NCBI RefSeq assembly: GCF_011044995.1
Contig: NZ_JAAKZW010000027.1
Span: 1-50,405, forward strand
DNA from: Streptomyces mesophilus
Lineage (GTDB): Bacteria; Actinomycetota; Actinomycetes; Streptomycetales; Streptomycetaceae
DNA length: 50,405 bases
Direction: 5' to 3'
Part shown: piece after piece, positions 15,377 to 24,200 of the stretch
Numbering within the stretch: the first letter of the stretch is position 1
Layout of the letters: each line of letters opens with the position of its first letter
Position numbers and translations under genes: made by a program
The notes under the pieces: model-generated
What the model saw: the letters and a program-made list of their open reading frames with translations, nothing else
What the model was told of the DNA's origin: nothing
Database searches by the model: none

Positions 15377-15727
15377 GTGCTGGAGATGACGCGTGAAGCC
15401 TTCGAAGAGCTGGTGAGCGAGGCGCTCGACCAGATTCCGCCGGAATTGACCCGGGTCATGGACAACGTCGCGGTGTTCGTGGAGGACGAACCCCCCGCCG
15501 ACGACCCCGAACTGCTCGGCCTCTACGAGGGCACCCCGCTCACCGACCGCGGCGAGTGGTACGCCGGTGTGCTGCCGGACCGTATCTCCATCTACATGGG
15601 CCCGACCCTGCGCTACTGCGAGACGTCCGAGGACGTCGTCCACGAAGTCGCGGTGACAGTGGTCCACGAGATCGCCCACCACTTCGGCATCGATGACGAA
15701 CGACTGCACGAGCTGGGCTGGGGCTGA
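15377..15727 (+). CDS. Metallopeptidase family protein (minimal zincin)
   Basis: This 116-residue protein belongs to the small single-domain zincins annotated as metallopeptidase family protein (PF06262, formerly DUF1025). The zinc motif HEIAHHFGIDDERLHELG lies at about residues 95-112 and supplies two histidines, the catalytic glutamate and a likely third ligand downstream. The N-terminus EMTREAFEELVSEALDQIP is typical. The GTG at 15377 gives the usual family length; an ATG at 15386 directly behind GGAG is possible. It has no signal peptide, so it is cytoplasmic. Peptidase activity of this minimal family is poorly documented. A membrane metallophosphoesterase gene follows 64 bases downstream. 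Confidence 0.88.
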   Translation: MLEMTREAFEELVSEALDQIPPELTRVMDNVAVFVEDEPPADDPELLGLYEGTPLTDRGEWYAGVLPDRISIYMGPTLRYCETSEDVVHEVAVTVVHEIAHHFGIDDERLHELGWG

Positions 15728-15791
15728 CCCCACCGGGGGCCGACCTCTCCGCGGGGGCATAACCCCGTACCCATCCGGGCATACGGGCCCA

Positions 15792-17426
15792 ATGGCCCGC
15801 GACCCGTACGCCGCCATAGCCCGCCTACGCCACGCAGCAGCACGCGTGCGCCGCACCACAGCCCCGTTCCTGTGGCGTGCGGCGCGCGTACGGAACACAC
15901 CTCGCGCACTGGTACGCCATTACCGCGCACGCCACCCGCACCCCGTCCCCGAACTGGTCCACCCCCCGCATCCCTACGCCCGCGCACTCGGCATGGTCGC
16001 CGTGGTGCTGCTCGGCGCGTGGCTCGGGCTCCTGATCGTCGGCAGCGTCCGCACCCCCGTGGGTCCGATGGACACCAAGATGACGCTGCGGCCCTCCGTC
16101 AGCGGCGGCACGAAGATCAACATCTCGCCGCTCGGCTCCCTGCGGCTCGAGTCGCACCGCGCCCCCATCCGGCTCGACGTCGACGTCGACCGCCTCGACC
16201 CGGACCGGGCCCAGGCCCTGGTCGACCACCCCGAGCGCTTCTCGGGCCTGCAGGACGAGGTCACCGCCGACGTCGTCTCCGGCACCCGTGACCTGGCCCT
16301 TCGCTCCTGCATCGCGGTGGTCTCCGGCGCCACGGTGCTCGGCCTCGCCGTCTTCCGCACCCCGCGCCGCGCCCTCGCGGCCGGCGGCACGGCCCTCGCG
16401 CTGCTCGCGGCCTCCGGGCTCTCGGCCTTCGCCACCTGGAACCCCAAGTCGGTCCTCGAGCCGAAGTTCGACGGCCTGCTCGCCTCGGCCCCGTCCCTCG
16501 TCGGCAACGCGCGCAGCATCGTCTCCGAATTCGACGTCTACCAGAAGGAGTTGGCGCGCCTGGTCACCAATGTCACCCGGCTGTACGACGCCGCCTCCAC
16601 GCTCCCGCAGTACGCGGCCGACCCCACCACCATCCGCCTCCTGCACGTCTCCGACATCCACCTCAACCCCGCGGCGTGGCAGATCATCGGCTCCCTCGTC
16701 GAGCAGTACGACATCGATCTGATCGTCGACTCCGGCGACACCATGGACCACGGCAGCCCCGCCGAGAACCCCTTCCTCGACCCGGTCCAAGAACTCGGCG
16801 CCCCATACGTCTGGGTCCGCGGCAACCACGATTCGGCGGCCACCCAGGCGTATCTGGAGGGCCTGAAGAACGTCCACGTCCTCGACGACGGCGAAGCGGC
16901 CGACGTCGCAGGGCTGCGCATCGCCGGCATGGGCGATCCGCAGTACACCCCGGACCGCTCGGTGGCCGCCGAGGGGGATCCGGCGGAGGAGATCGCCGGG
17001 TCCACCCTGGCCTCGGCGCTGTGGGCGCAGCGCTCCCGCGGCACCCCCGTCGATATCGCGGTCGCCCACAACCCGGTCGCGGCCCGCAAGACCGACGGCG
17101 CGGTCCCGCTCGTGCTCGCCGGGCATGTGCACCACCAGGAGATGGAGGTCATGGACCGCGGCACCCGGCTCCGTATCGAAGGATCGACGGGCGGCAGCGG
17201 TCTGCGCGCGGTCGAGGTCGACGAGGGCGACGACCCCGACCCCATCGAGGCCTCCGTCCTCTACCTGGACCGCGAGACCAAACACCTCCAGGCCTGGGAC
17301 GAGATACGCCTCGGCGGTCTGGGGCTGACAAAAGCCGAGGTCAGCCGCCATCTCCCGGAGGAGAACACCCCTGGCGCGACCCCCTCCCCGACAGGGCCTC
17401 CCACGCGCTCGAGCCGGGGTCCGTAA
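15792..17426 (+). CDS. Membrane-anchored metallophosphoesterase
   Basis: This 544-residue protein has an N-terminal membrane segment (about 65-85), an extracellular-looking insert, a second hydrophobic pair (about 172-220) and a C-terminal calcineurin-type phosphoesterase domain (about 280-500). The metal-binding motifs are in order: VSDIHLN (D-x-H), DSGDTMDHG (GD), RGNHDS (GNHD), AHNP and GHVHH (GHxH). These residues coordinate two metal ions and hydrolyse phosphoester bonds. The ATG at 15792 was chosen because homologues tend to start MARDPY-like; an earlier in-frame ATG lies inside the preceding gene. The C-terminus is proline-rich. The substrate could be a lipid-linked or nucleotide phosphate and cannot be assigned. 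Confidence 0.85.
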   Translation: MARDPYAAIARLRHAAARVRRTTAPFLWRAARVRNTPRALVRHYRARHPHPVPELVHPPHPYARALGMVAVVLLGAWLGLLIVGSVRTPVGPMDTKMTLRPSVSGGTKINISPLGSLRLESHRAPIRLDVDVDRLDPDRAQALVDHPERFSGLQDEVTADVVSGTRDLALRSCIAVVSGATVLGLAVFRTPRRALAAGGTALALLAASGLSAFATWNPKSVLEPKFDGLLASAPSLVGNARSIVSEFDVYQKELARLVTNVTRLYDAASTLPQYAADPTTIRLLHVSDIHLNPAAWQIIGSLVEQYDIDLIVDSGDTMDHGSPAENPFLDPVQELGAPYVWVRGNHDSAATQAYLEGLKNVHVLDDGEAADVAGLRIAGMGDPQYTPDRSVAAEGDPAEEIAGSTLASALWAQRSRGTPVDIAVAHNPVAARKTDGAVPLVLAGHVHHQEMEVMDRGTRLRIEGSTGGSGLRAVEVDEGDDPDPIEASVLYLDRETKHLQAWDEIRLGGLGLTKAEVSRHLPEENTPGATPSPTGPPTRSSRGP

Positions 17427-17432
17427 ACCGTT

Positions 17433-17462
17433 TTGGCGATACCTCCCCCCATCCCATATGCT
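17433..17462 (+). promoter_or_regulatory. Probable promoter of the tRNA-Glu-Asp-Phe cluster
   Basis: TTGGCG (17433-17438) and TATGCT (17457-17462) are separated by 18 bases, a good fit to the housekeeping sigma factor. Transcription would start near 17469, about 55 bases before tRNA-Glu. Confidence 0.5.
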
Positions 17463-17524
17463 TCTCACGTCCCCGACGCGCTGCACAGTGTTCATTCACC
17501 GAGCGGCGCCCAGGCGGGCCGATA

Positions 17525-17597
17525 GCCCTCATCGTCTAGCGGCCTAGGACGCCGCCCTTTCAAGGCGGTAGCACGGGTTCGAATCCCGTTGGGGGCA
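17525..17597 (+). tRNA. tRNA-Glu(UUC)
   Basis: This 73-base cloverleaf has acceptor GCCCTCA with TGGGGGC (one U-G pair), anticodon TTC in loop CTTTCAA, and a normal T-loop GTTCGAATC. CCA is not encoded. It is the first of three tRNAs. Confidence 0.97.
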
Positions 17598-17609
17598 CGC
17601 AACACCCTG

Positions 17610-17629
17610 TGCGACACTTAGTCGCACAA
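17610..17629 (+). other. Hairpin in the tRNA-Glu/Asp spacer
   Basis: An 8-bp perfect stem, TGTGCGAC with GTCGCACA, has an ACTTA loop. It sits between two co-oriented tRNAs, where it could guide endonucleolytic processing of a shared precursor. Confidence 0.6.
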
Positions 17630-17635
17630 CAGCTT

Positions 17636-17710
17636 GGTCCTGTGGAGCAGTTTGGAGTGCTCGCCACCCTGTCAAGGTGGAGGCCGCGGGTTCAAATCCC
17701 GTCAGGACCG
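17636..17710 (+). tRNA. tRNA-Asp(GUC), copy 1
   Basis: This 75-base tRNA has acceptor GGTCCTG with CAGGACC, anticodon GTC in loop CTGTCAA, and T-loop GTTCAAATC. An identical copy is at 28618-28692. Confidence 0.97.
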
Positions 17711-17712
17711 CT

Positions 17713-17730
17713 GAGGTTTTTTTGAACCTC
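17713..17730 (+). other. Hairpin in the tRNA-Asp/Phe spacer
   Basis: GAGGTT and AACCTC form a 6-bp stem around a T-rich loop. It occupies the entire spacer between tRNA-Asp and tRNA-Phe, so it is more likely a processing signal than a terminator. Confidence 0.5.
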
Positions 17731-17732
17731 GT

Positions 17733-17806
17733 GGCTGGGTAGCTCAGTTGGTACGAGCGATCGCCTGAAAAGCGATAGGTCGCCGGTTCGATCCCGGCCC
17801 CAGCCA
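17733..17806 (+). tRNA. tRNA-Phe(GAA)
   Basis: This 74-base cloverleaf has acceptor GGCTGGG with CCCAGCC, anticodon GAA in loop CTGAAAA, and T-loop GTTCGATCC. CCA is not encoded. Confidence 0.97.
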
Positions 17807-17825
17807 CCGCCCCTGCAAAGGGAAC

Positions 17826-17856
17826 AAGGCCCCTCCGAGATTCTCGGAGGGGCCTT
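17826..17856. terminator. Terminator of the tRNA cluster, shared with the facing gene
   Basis: A 14-bp perfect stem (AAGGCCCCTCCGAG with its complement) has a three-base loop. It lies 20 bases after tRNA-Phe and 60 bases from the end of the convergent acyltransferase gene, so it can serve both directions. Confidence 0.85.
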
Positions 17857-17915
17857 GTCGTTGCCGTCTGCCCGGTCGCCGTCCGCGTCGGCCGGTACGC
17901 CCCCAACTTCCGTAC

Positions 17916-18986
17916 TCAGCGCGCCCGTCGGACGAACCGGTCCAGGCTCGGCTCGACGACGGGGCGCAGCGCCGTACGCACCGGGCGGGTGCACAGCAGG
18001 GTCACCACGGCGGCCGCCGCGAGGGAGACCACGACCCGGCCCACCGGGGTGGCCAGGACGTCGTGGTCGTACCAGCCGAGGTAGGACGCGCCCCGGATCA
18101 CGAAGCCGTGCAGGAGATAGCCGTAGAGCGTGCCGGCGCCGAGCGTCGTGAACCACATGCGGCGCCCCGGCGTCCACGCCAGGAAGCAGGCGCCGAGCAC
18201 AAGGGCGGCGGCGAACAGGGCGAACGTCATGACCGGCCCCGTCCAGGCGGCCATGCCCAAGTCCTGCGCGTTGTAGCGGTGGAAGAACCAGGACGTCGTC
18301 ATCCGCGGCACCGCCCAGTAGGCCACGAGCAGCGCCATCGCGACCACGGGGACCGCCGCGATGCGCACACGCCGGTCCCGCACCCGGGAGATGTGCTCGG
18401 GCCGCAGACACAGACCGAGCACGAAGTACGGCAGGTACTGCAGCACCCGCCCCAGGTCCAGGTCGTCACCGATCCCGCCCGCCACCGACGCCACGGCCGC
18501 GACCAGCAGAGCGAGCGGCAGCGGCCACCGCACCGCGCGCCACACCGGTACGGACAGGCGCCACAGGAACAGCGCGGGCAGGAACCACAGGATCCAGTAC
18601 GGATCGGCCAGGGAGAGCGGGAAGTCGGGCTGCCGCAGCTGCCGTTGGAAGAGCGTGTACGCCACTTCGAAGACCACGTACGGAACCAGCACCCCGCCGA
18701 GGAGCCGCTGCACCTTGGCCGTACTGCCGTCGAAGGTGCGGGAGAAGTAGCCGGCGATCATGATGAACACCGGCATGTGCACGGCGTACACCAGCGTGTA
18801 GACCGCCTCCACGATCCGTCCGCTGGCGGGCAGGGGCTCCCATGCGTGTCCCATCGCGACCAGCACGATGGCCAGGTACTTCGCATTGTCGAAGAACGCG
18901 TCCCGGCCCGGACGCCGGCGGACGATGTCCGGCGCCGGGACGGGCAGGGCGGGTGCGGTACGTATCGCGGAAATCAGCTGTGCCAC
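17916..18986 (-). CDS. Membrane acyltransferase family 3 protein
   Basis: This 356-residue integral membrane protein has about ten hydrophobic helices and belongs to the acyltransferase 3 (OafA/NolL-like, PF01757) group. These enzymes acylate sugars or other extracellular molecules. The N-terminal signature R-x-x-FFDNAKYLAIVLVAMGHAW carries the typical catalytic-region histidine in helix 1, followed by VHMPVFIMIAGYFS. The conserved WILWFLPALFLW segment is near residue 135. The ATG at 18986 gives a complete N-terminus; the short leader before FFDNAK may be cytoplasmic. The gene stands alone and faces the tRNA cluster. The acceptor molecule is unknown; wall polymers or a secondary metabolite are possible. 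Confidence 0.85.
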   Translation of the reverse strand: MAQLISAIRTAPALPVPAPDIVRRRPGRDAFFDNAKYLAIVLVAMGHAWEPLPASGRIVEAVYTLVYAVHMPVFIMIAGYFSRTFDGSTAKVQRLLGGVLVPYVVFEVAYTLFQRQLRQPDFPLSLADPYWILWFLPALFLWRLSVPVWRAVRWPLPLALLVAAVASVAGGIGDDLDLGRVLQYLPYFVLGLCLRPEHISRVRDRRVRIAAVPVVAMALLVAYWAVPRMTTSWFFHRYNAQDLGMAAWTGPVMTFALFAAALVLGACFLAWTPGRRMWFTTLGAGTLYGYLLHGFVIRGASYLGWYDHDVLATPVGRVVVSLAAAAVVTLLCTRPVRTALRPVVEPSLDRFVRRAR

Positions 18987-19030
18987 CCACGCACCCTAGC
19001 CACGCCGCGCTGTCGGCGCTGCGGCGTGCA

Positions 19031-19885
19031 TCACGACCCCTCCATGGGGGCGGGCTCCGCCGTACGGAGCCGGCGGCGCCACTCCCGTACGCCGAAGAAG
19101 GCCCCGACCGCGGCCACCACCCCGGTCAGCACAGCCCAGTCCGGCACCGCGTCGCCCACGCGGCGGGCCCACTGCTCGACCGTGAACGAGGAGTCCACGG
19201 AGAGGAGTCCGGGCAGGGCCGTCGTGCCGTCGAAGGCGAGGAACAGGGTGCCGAGGAGGATGAAGAAGAGGCCCGAGGCCAGCGAGGTGGTGTGCAACGA
19301 GAGGCGGCCGAGGCGGAGTTCACGGCCGCGAAGCCAGCGCCGCCGGCCGAGCGAGAAGCGGTCCCACAGCAGGGCCAGGACGAAGAGCGGGGCCGCCATG
19401 CCCAGGGCGTACACGGCGAGCAGCGCACCGCCGTACGCCGGATTGCCGCCAAGGGCCGCCACCGTGAGGACGCTGCCCAGGATCGGGCCCGCGCAGAAGC
19501 CCGCGAGTCCGTAGACCGCGCCGAGCGCGTACACGGAGAGCGCGGAGGTGGGCCGGATCCGGCCGGACAGCTCCGCCATGCGGCGCGAGGCGAAGCCGAG
19601 GCCCAGGATCTGCAGCACGCCGAGCGCGATGATCAGCCAGCCGCCGAGCTGCACGAGCAGATCGCGGTTGCCGTAGAAGAAGCGGCCCGCGTACGAGCCC
19701 GCCGCGCCCAGCGGCACCAAGGTGGTCGCCAGGCCGAGGTAGAAGATGCCCGTGCGGGCCAGGAGCCGGCCGGTGCTGTCGATCGTGTACGCGAAGAAGG
19801 CGGGCAGGAGCAGCGCGCTGCACGGGCTCAGGAGCGCGAGGAGGCCCCCGAGGAAGGCGGCCGAGTAGCCGATGTCCGCCGTCAC
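19031..19885 (-). CDS. CcdA/DsbD-like membrane thiol transporter
   Basis: This 284-residue polytopic protein resembles the CcdA/DsbD transmembrane family. Such proteins pass electrons from cytoplasmic thioredoxin to extracytoplasmic thiol proteins. It has an N-terminal helix containing SPCSALLLPAF and a second conserved FCAGPILG; these supply the paired membrane cysteines. Six or seven hydrophobic segments follow. The GTG start overlaps the stop of the DsbA-like gene as GTGA, so the two are translationally coupled and probably act together. It extends about 60 residues beyond minimal CcdA through two extra C-terminal helices. An ATG is not available near this position. Confidence 0.85.
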   Translation of the reverse strand: MTADIGYSAAFLGGLLALLSPCSALLLPAFFAYTIDSTGRLLARTGIFYLGLATTLVPLGAAGSYAGRFFYGNRDLLVQLGGWLIIALGVLQILGLGFASRRMAELSGRIRPTSALSVYALGAVYGLAGFCAGPILGSVLTVAALGGNPAYGGALLAVYALGMAAPLFVLALLWDRFSLGRRRWLRGRELRLGRLSLHTTSLASGLFFILLGTLFLAFDGTTALPGLLSVDSSFTVEQWARRVGDAVPDWAVLTGVVAAVGAFFGVREWRRRLRTAEPAPMEGS

Positions 19886-20658
19886 TTGGGGTCCCGGGCG
19901 GCAGCGGTGAGCGCCTCGTCGATCGCCTGCGTGAAGGTCTCGGCGGGCTGCGCGCCCGCGATCGGGCGGCCGTTGACGAGGAAGGAGGGCGTCGAGGCCG
20001 CACCCAGACCGTAGGCCTCCTCCTGGTCGCGGGCCACGGCCTTGCGGGCCTCGCCGCTCGCCGCATCCCGTACGAAACGGTCCACGTCCGCGACGCCCGC
20101 CTGCTCGGCCAGGGCCTTCAGGCGGTCCGCACCGAACCCCTTCTCCTTCGCGTCCTCCTCGTACGCCGCCGCGTGGAACTCCCAGAAGCGGCCCTGCTGC
20201 CCGGCGGCCCAGGCGCCCCGCGCCGCCGCTTCCGACTCCTCGCCGAAGATCGGGAAGTTGCGCCACTCGATCCGCAGCTTCCCCGCGTCCACGTACTTCT
20301 TCACCAGCTCCGGCTCGGTGTCCCGCGCGAACTTGCCGCAGAAGCCGCACTTGAAGTCCGCGTACTCGATCATCACGACGGGTGCGTCGGCACGCCCCTG
20401 CGCGAGCGGGTCCTTCGCGTCGCGCCGCGCGAGCTTCGCCAGTTGTGTGTACGTGTCGTCCTGCTCGGGGGCGGATTCGGGCGTGGATACGTCGGCCACC
20501 GCGTCCCGACCGGACGGGCCGGAGGCCGCCTCCGGCTTGGTCGCCGTGTACGAGAACCAGCCGAAGAGCAGCGCGGCGGCGACCACACCGGCGCCGATGG
20601 CCGGGCCCCGCCGCTTCGCAGCGGGCTGGGCAGTGGCGGTCGTGTCGGTCTTGGACAT
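19882..20658 (-). CDS. DsbA-like thioredoxin-fold protein, membrane-anchored
   Basis: This 258-residue protein has an uncleaved-looking N-terminal membrane helix (about 20-38) and an extracytoplasmic DsbA-type thioredoxin fold with insertion (PF13462-like). The redox motif is CGFC (Cys104 and Cys107) in YADFKCGFCGKF, and the cis-Pro loop is AASTPSFLVNG. It probably oxidises or isomerises disulfides in secreted proteins. The ATG at 20658 follows GGGAG with good spacing. Its stop overlaps the CcdA-like start by four bases. The CcdA partner suggests that it needs reduction and so may work as a reductase or isomerase. A small cysteine-bearing secreted protein is encoded upstream. Confidence 0.9.
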   Translation of the reverse strand: MSKTDTTATAQPAAKRRGPAIGAGVVAAALLFGWFSYTATKPEAASGPSGRDAVADVSTPESAPEQDDTYTQLAKLARRDAKDPLAQGRADAPVVMIEYADFKCGFCGKFARDTEPELVKKYVDAGKLRIEWRNFPIFGEESEAAARGAWAAGQQGRFWEFHAAAYEEDAKEKGFGADRLKALAEQAGVADVDRFVRDAASGEARKAVARDQEEAYGLGAASTPSFLVNGRPIAGAQPAETFTQAIDEALTAAARDPK

Positions 20659-20763
20659 GCGTTCTCCCGTAAGGAAAGAGAAGTCGAAAGAAGGGTGTGC
20701 AGCGAGGACGCCGCCGGGCCGGTGCGAACGTGGCACGCAGTGGCCGTGGGCGGCGGTGCGCTG

Positions 20764-21150
20764 CTACACGCGCAGCACGGAGAGGGTTACGGGAGTGGGT
20801 GGATCACCTGGCGGCGTACGGCGCTCGGGAGTCACGGAGAGGAAGGCACCGTCGAGGGCGCAGACGCCGCCCACCGCAGGCAGGGGCGCGGGCACCAGCT
20901 CGGCCGCCGCGCCGCCGCGTGAGGGCGCCGACGGCTGCGAACCCTGTTCGCCCCCCTGGCCCTTGCCGCAGCCGACCCCGCCGTCCTGGTCGACGGCCAC
21001 GACGTCCGCGCGGGCCACCGAGGCGGCACCGCCCGAGGACGCGGCGCTTTGACCGGCCGCGCACAGCACGCCCACCACTGCGAGCAGCAGGCTCAGCAGC
21101 AGCGCCGCCGACGAGCGGCGGCTTGCAGCGGCGAAGGACATGCGGACCAT
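20764..21150 (-). CDS. Small secreted protein of unknown function
   Basis: This 128-residue protein has a strong N-terminal hydrophobic helix (LLLSLLLAVVGVLCAAG), probably a signal peptide cleaved near AAG-QSAAS. The mature part is short, glycine- and proline-rich, and has two cysteines (VGCGKG and GVCALDG) that could form a disulfide. It lies 105 bases upstream of the DsbA-like gene on the same strand, so it may be a client or a partner of that redox pair; this is inference. The ATG at 21150 has a weak ribosome binding site, and 21141 is an alternative. It is divergent from hrpA, 74 bases away. I do not recognise a family. Confidence 0.6.
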   Translation of the reverse strand: MVRMSFAAASRRSSAALLLSLLLAVVGVLCAAGQSAASSGGAASVARADVVAVDQDGGVGCGKGQGGEQGSQPSAPSRGGAAAELVPAPLPAVGGVCALDGAFLSVTPERRTPPGDPPTPVTLSVLRV

Positions 21151-21224
21151 AGTGCCCTACCGGGGCACACGGGACAGAAATGCGTTCGCCACCGCCGAGG
21201 CCCGGGTGAGATCCTGGAATCCGT

Positions 21225-24200
21225 ATGTCTACTTCCTTCGACGATCTCGCAGCCCTCCTCGGCGAGAGTTCGCTCCGCGACGCCCACCGCCTCGGCCGCC
21301 GGCTCGAGGGGGCCCGCCGTATCCGCAAGCCCGAGGCGCGTCAGGCAGTGCTCGACGAGATCGCCGGCGAGGCCGAGAAGTCGGCTGCCCGCATACGGGA
21401 GCGGCGGGCCGCGCTGCCGGCGATCACGTATCCCGGGCAGCTGCCGGTCAGCCAGAAGAAGGACGAGATCGCCGCCGCGATCCGCGATCACCAGGTGGTG
21501 ATCGTCGCGGGCGAGACCGGCTCCGGAAAGACGACGCAGATCCCGAAGATCTGCATGGAGCTCGGCCGCGGCGCCCGCGGCATGATCGGCCATACGCAGC
21601 CGAGGCGTATCGCGGCCCGTACGGTCGCCGAGCGCGTGGCCGAGGAGCTGAACACCCCGCTCGGCGAGGTCGTCGGCTGGAAGGTCCGCTTCACGGACCA
21701 GGTCAGCAACTCCACGTACGTGAAGCTGATGACGGACGGCATCCTGCTCGCCGAGATCCAGACGGACCGCGAGCTGCGCGCGTACGACACGATCATCATC
21801 GACGAGGCCCACGAGCGGTCCCTCAACATCGACTTCCTGCTCGGCTATCTCGCCCAGCTGCTGCCCAAGCGCCCGGATCTGAAGGTCGTCATCACCTCGG
21901 CGACCATCGACCCGGAGCGGTTCTCCCGCCACTTCGGCGACGCCCCGATCGTCGAGGTCTCCGGCCGTACGTATCCGGTCGAGGTCCGCTACCGCCCGCT
22001 CCTCGAAGACGACAGCGAGTCCGCCGAAGGTGAAGACGGGGACCGCGACCAGATCACCGCCATCTGCGACGCCGTGGAGGAGCTCCAGGGCGAGGGCAAG
22101 GGCGACATCCTCGTCTTCCTCTCCGGGGAGCGCGAGATCCGCGATACGGCGGACGCGCTGGAGAAGAAGAAGTACAAGTTCACGGAAGTCCTCCCCCTGT
22201 ACGCGCGCTTGTCGCACGCCGAACAGCACCGGGTCTTCCAGCCGCATACGGGCCGCAGGATCGTCCTCGCCACGAACGTCGCGGAGACCTCGCTCACCGT
22301 CCCCGGCATCAAGTACGTGATCGACCCGGGCACCGCCCGCATCTCGCGCTACAGCCACCGCACCAAGGTCCAGCGCCTGCCCATCGAGGCGGTCTCCCAG
22401 GCCAGCGCGAATCAGCGCAAGGGCCGCTGCGGCCGTACGTCCGACGGCATCTGCATCCGGCTGTACTCCGAGGAGGACTTCGAGTCCCGCCCGGAGTTCA
22501 CGGATGCCGAGATCCTCCGGACGAACCTGGCCTCCGTCATCCTTCAGATGACCGCGGCCGGCCTCGGCGACATCGAGAAGTTCCCCTTCATCGACCCGCC
22601 GGACCACCGCAACATCCGCGACGGCGTCCAACTCCTGCAGGAACTGCACGCGTTGGACCCCACGCAGAAGGACGTCCGCAATCGTCTGACGCCGATGGGC
22701 CGCAAGCTCGCCCAGCTGCCGGTCGACCCGCGCCTGGCCCGCATGGTCGTGGAGGCCGACAAGAACGGGTGCGTACGCGAGGTCATGGTGATCGCGGCCG
22801 CCCTGTCCATCCAGGACCCGCGCGAGCGCCCGGCCGAGAAGCAGACGCAGGCGGACCAGCAGCACGCCCGGTTCAAGGACGAGACGTCCGACTTCCTCGC
22901 GTATCTGAACCTCTGGCGCTATGTCCGCGAGCAGCAGCGCGAACGCGGCTCGTCGTCCTTCCGCCGCATGTGCAAGCAGGAGTATCTGAACTTCCTGCGC
23001 ATCCGCGAGTGGCAGGACATCTATACGCAGCTGCGCACGGTCGCCAAGCAGATGGGCATCCATCTCTCCGACGAGGACGCTCCCGCCGCCGACCAGCAGG
23101 TCCACGTCTCGCTCCTCGCCGGCCTCCTCTCCCATATCGGGATGAAGGATGTGAAGGACGGCGCGAAGAACGAGTATCTGGGCGCCCGCAGCGCCAAGTT
23201 CGCGATCTTCCCGGGCTCGGCGCTCTTCAAGAAGGCCCCGCGCTTCGTGATGTCCGCGGAGCTGGTGGAGACCTCGCGTCTGTGGGCGCGGGTCAACGCG
23301 AAGATCGAGCCCGAGTGGATCGAGCCGCTCGCCGAGCACCTGGTCAAGCGCACCTACTCCGAGCCGCACTGGGAGAAGGACCAGGCCGCGGTGATGGCGT
23401 ACGAGAAGGTGACGCTGTACGGCGTCCCGATCGTCACCGAGCGCAAGGTGAACTACGGGCGGATCGACGCGGAGGTCAGCCGCGAGCTGTTCATCCGCAA
23501 CGCCCTGGTCGAGGGCGACTGGCGTACGCACCACAAGTTCTTCGCCGACAACCGCCGGCTCCTGACCGAGGTCGAGGAGCTGGAGCACCGGGCCCGGCGC
23601 CGCGACATCATGGTCGACGACGACACCCTCTTCGACTTCTACGACGAGCGCGTGCCCGACCACGTGGTCTCCGGCGCGCACTTCGACTCCTGGTGGAAGC
23701 AGACGAAGCGCGAGGAGCCCGAGCTGCTCGACTTCGAGCGCTCGATGCTGATCCGCGAGTCGGCGGAGGCCGTCACCAAGGACGACTATCCGGACTCCTG
23801 GCGGCAGGGGCAGCTGAAGTTCCGGGTGACGTACCAGTTCGAGCCGGGCGCGGACGCGGACGGTGTGACCGTCCACATCCCGCTGCAGGTCCTCAACCAG
23901 GTCACCGACGAGGGCTTCGACTGGCAGATCCCGGGTCTGCGGGAGGACGTGGTCACCGAGCTGATCAGGTCGCTCCCCAAGCCGATCCGCCGCCATTACG
24001 TACCGGCGCCGAACTATGCGAAGGCGTTCCTCGATCGGGCGACCCCGCTTCAGGAGCCGCTCCCGGTCACGCTGGCCCGTGAGCTGAAGGGGATGGTCGG
24101 CGTCCCGGTCACGGCCGAGGACTTCGATCTCACCCGCGTACCGGACCACTTGAAGATCACGTTCCGGATCGTCGACGAACGCCGCAAGAAGCTCGCCGAG

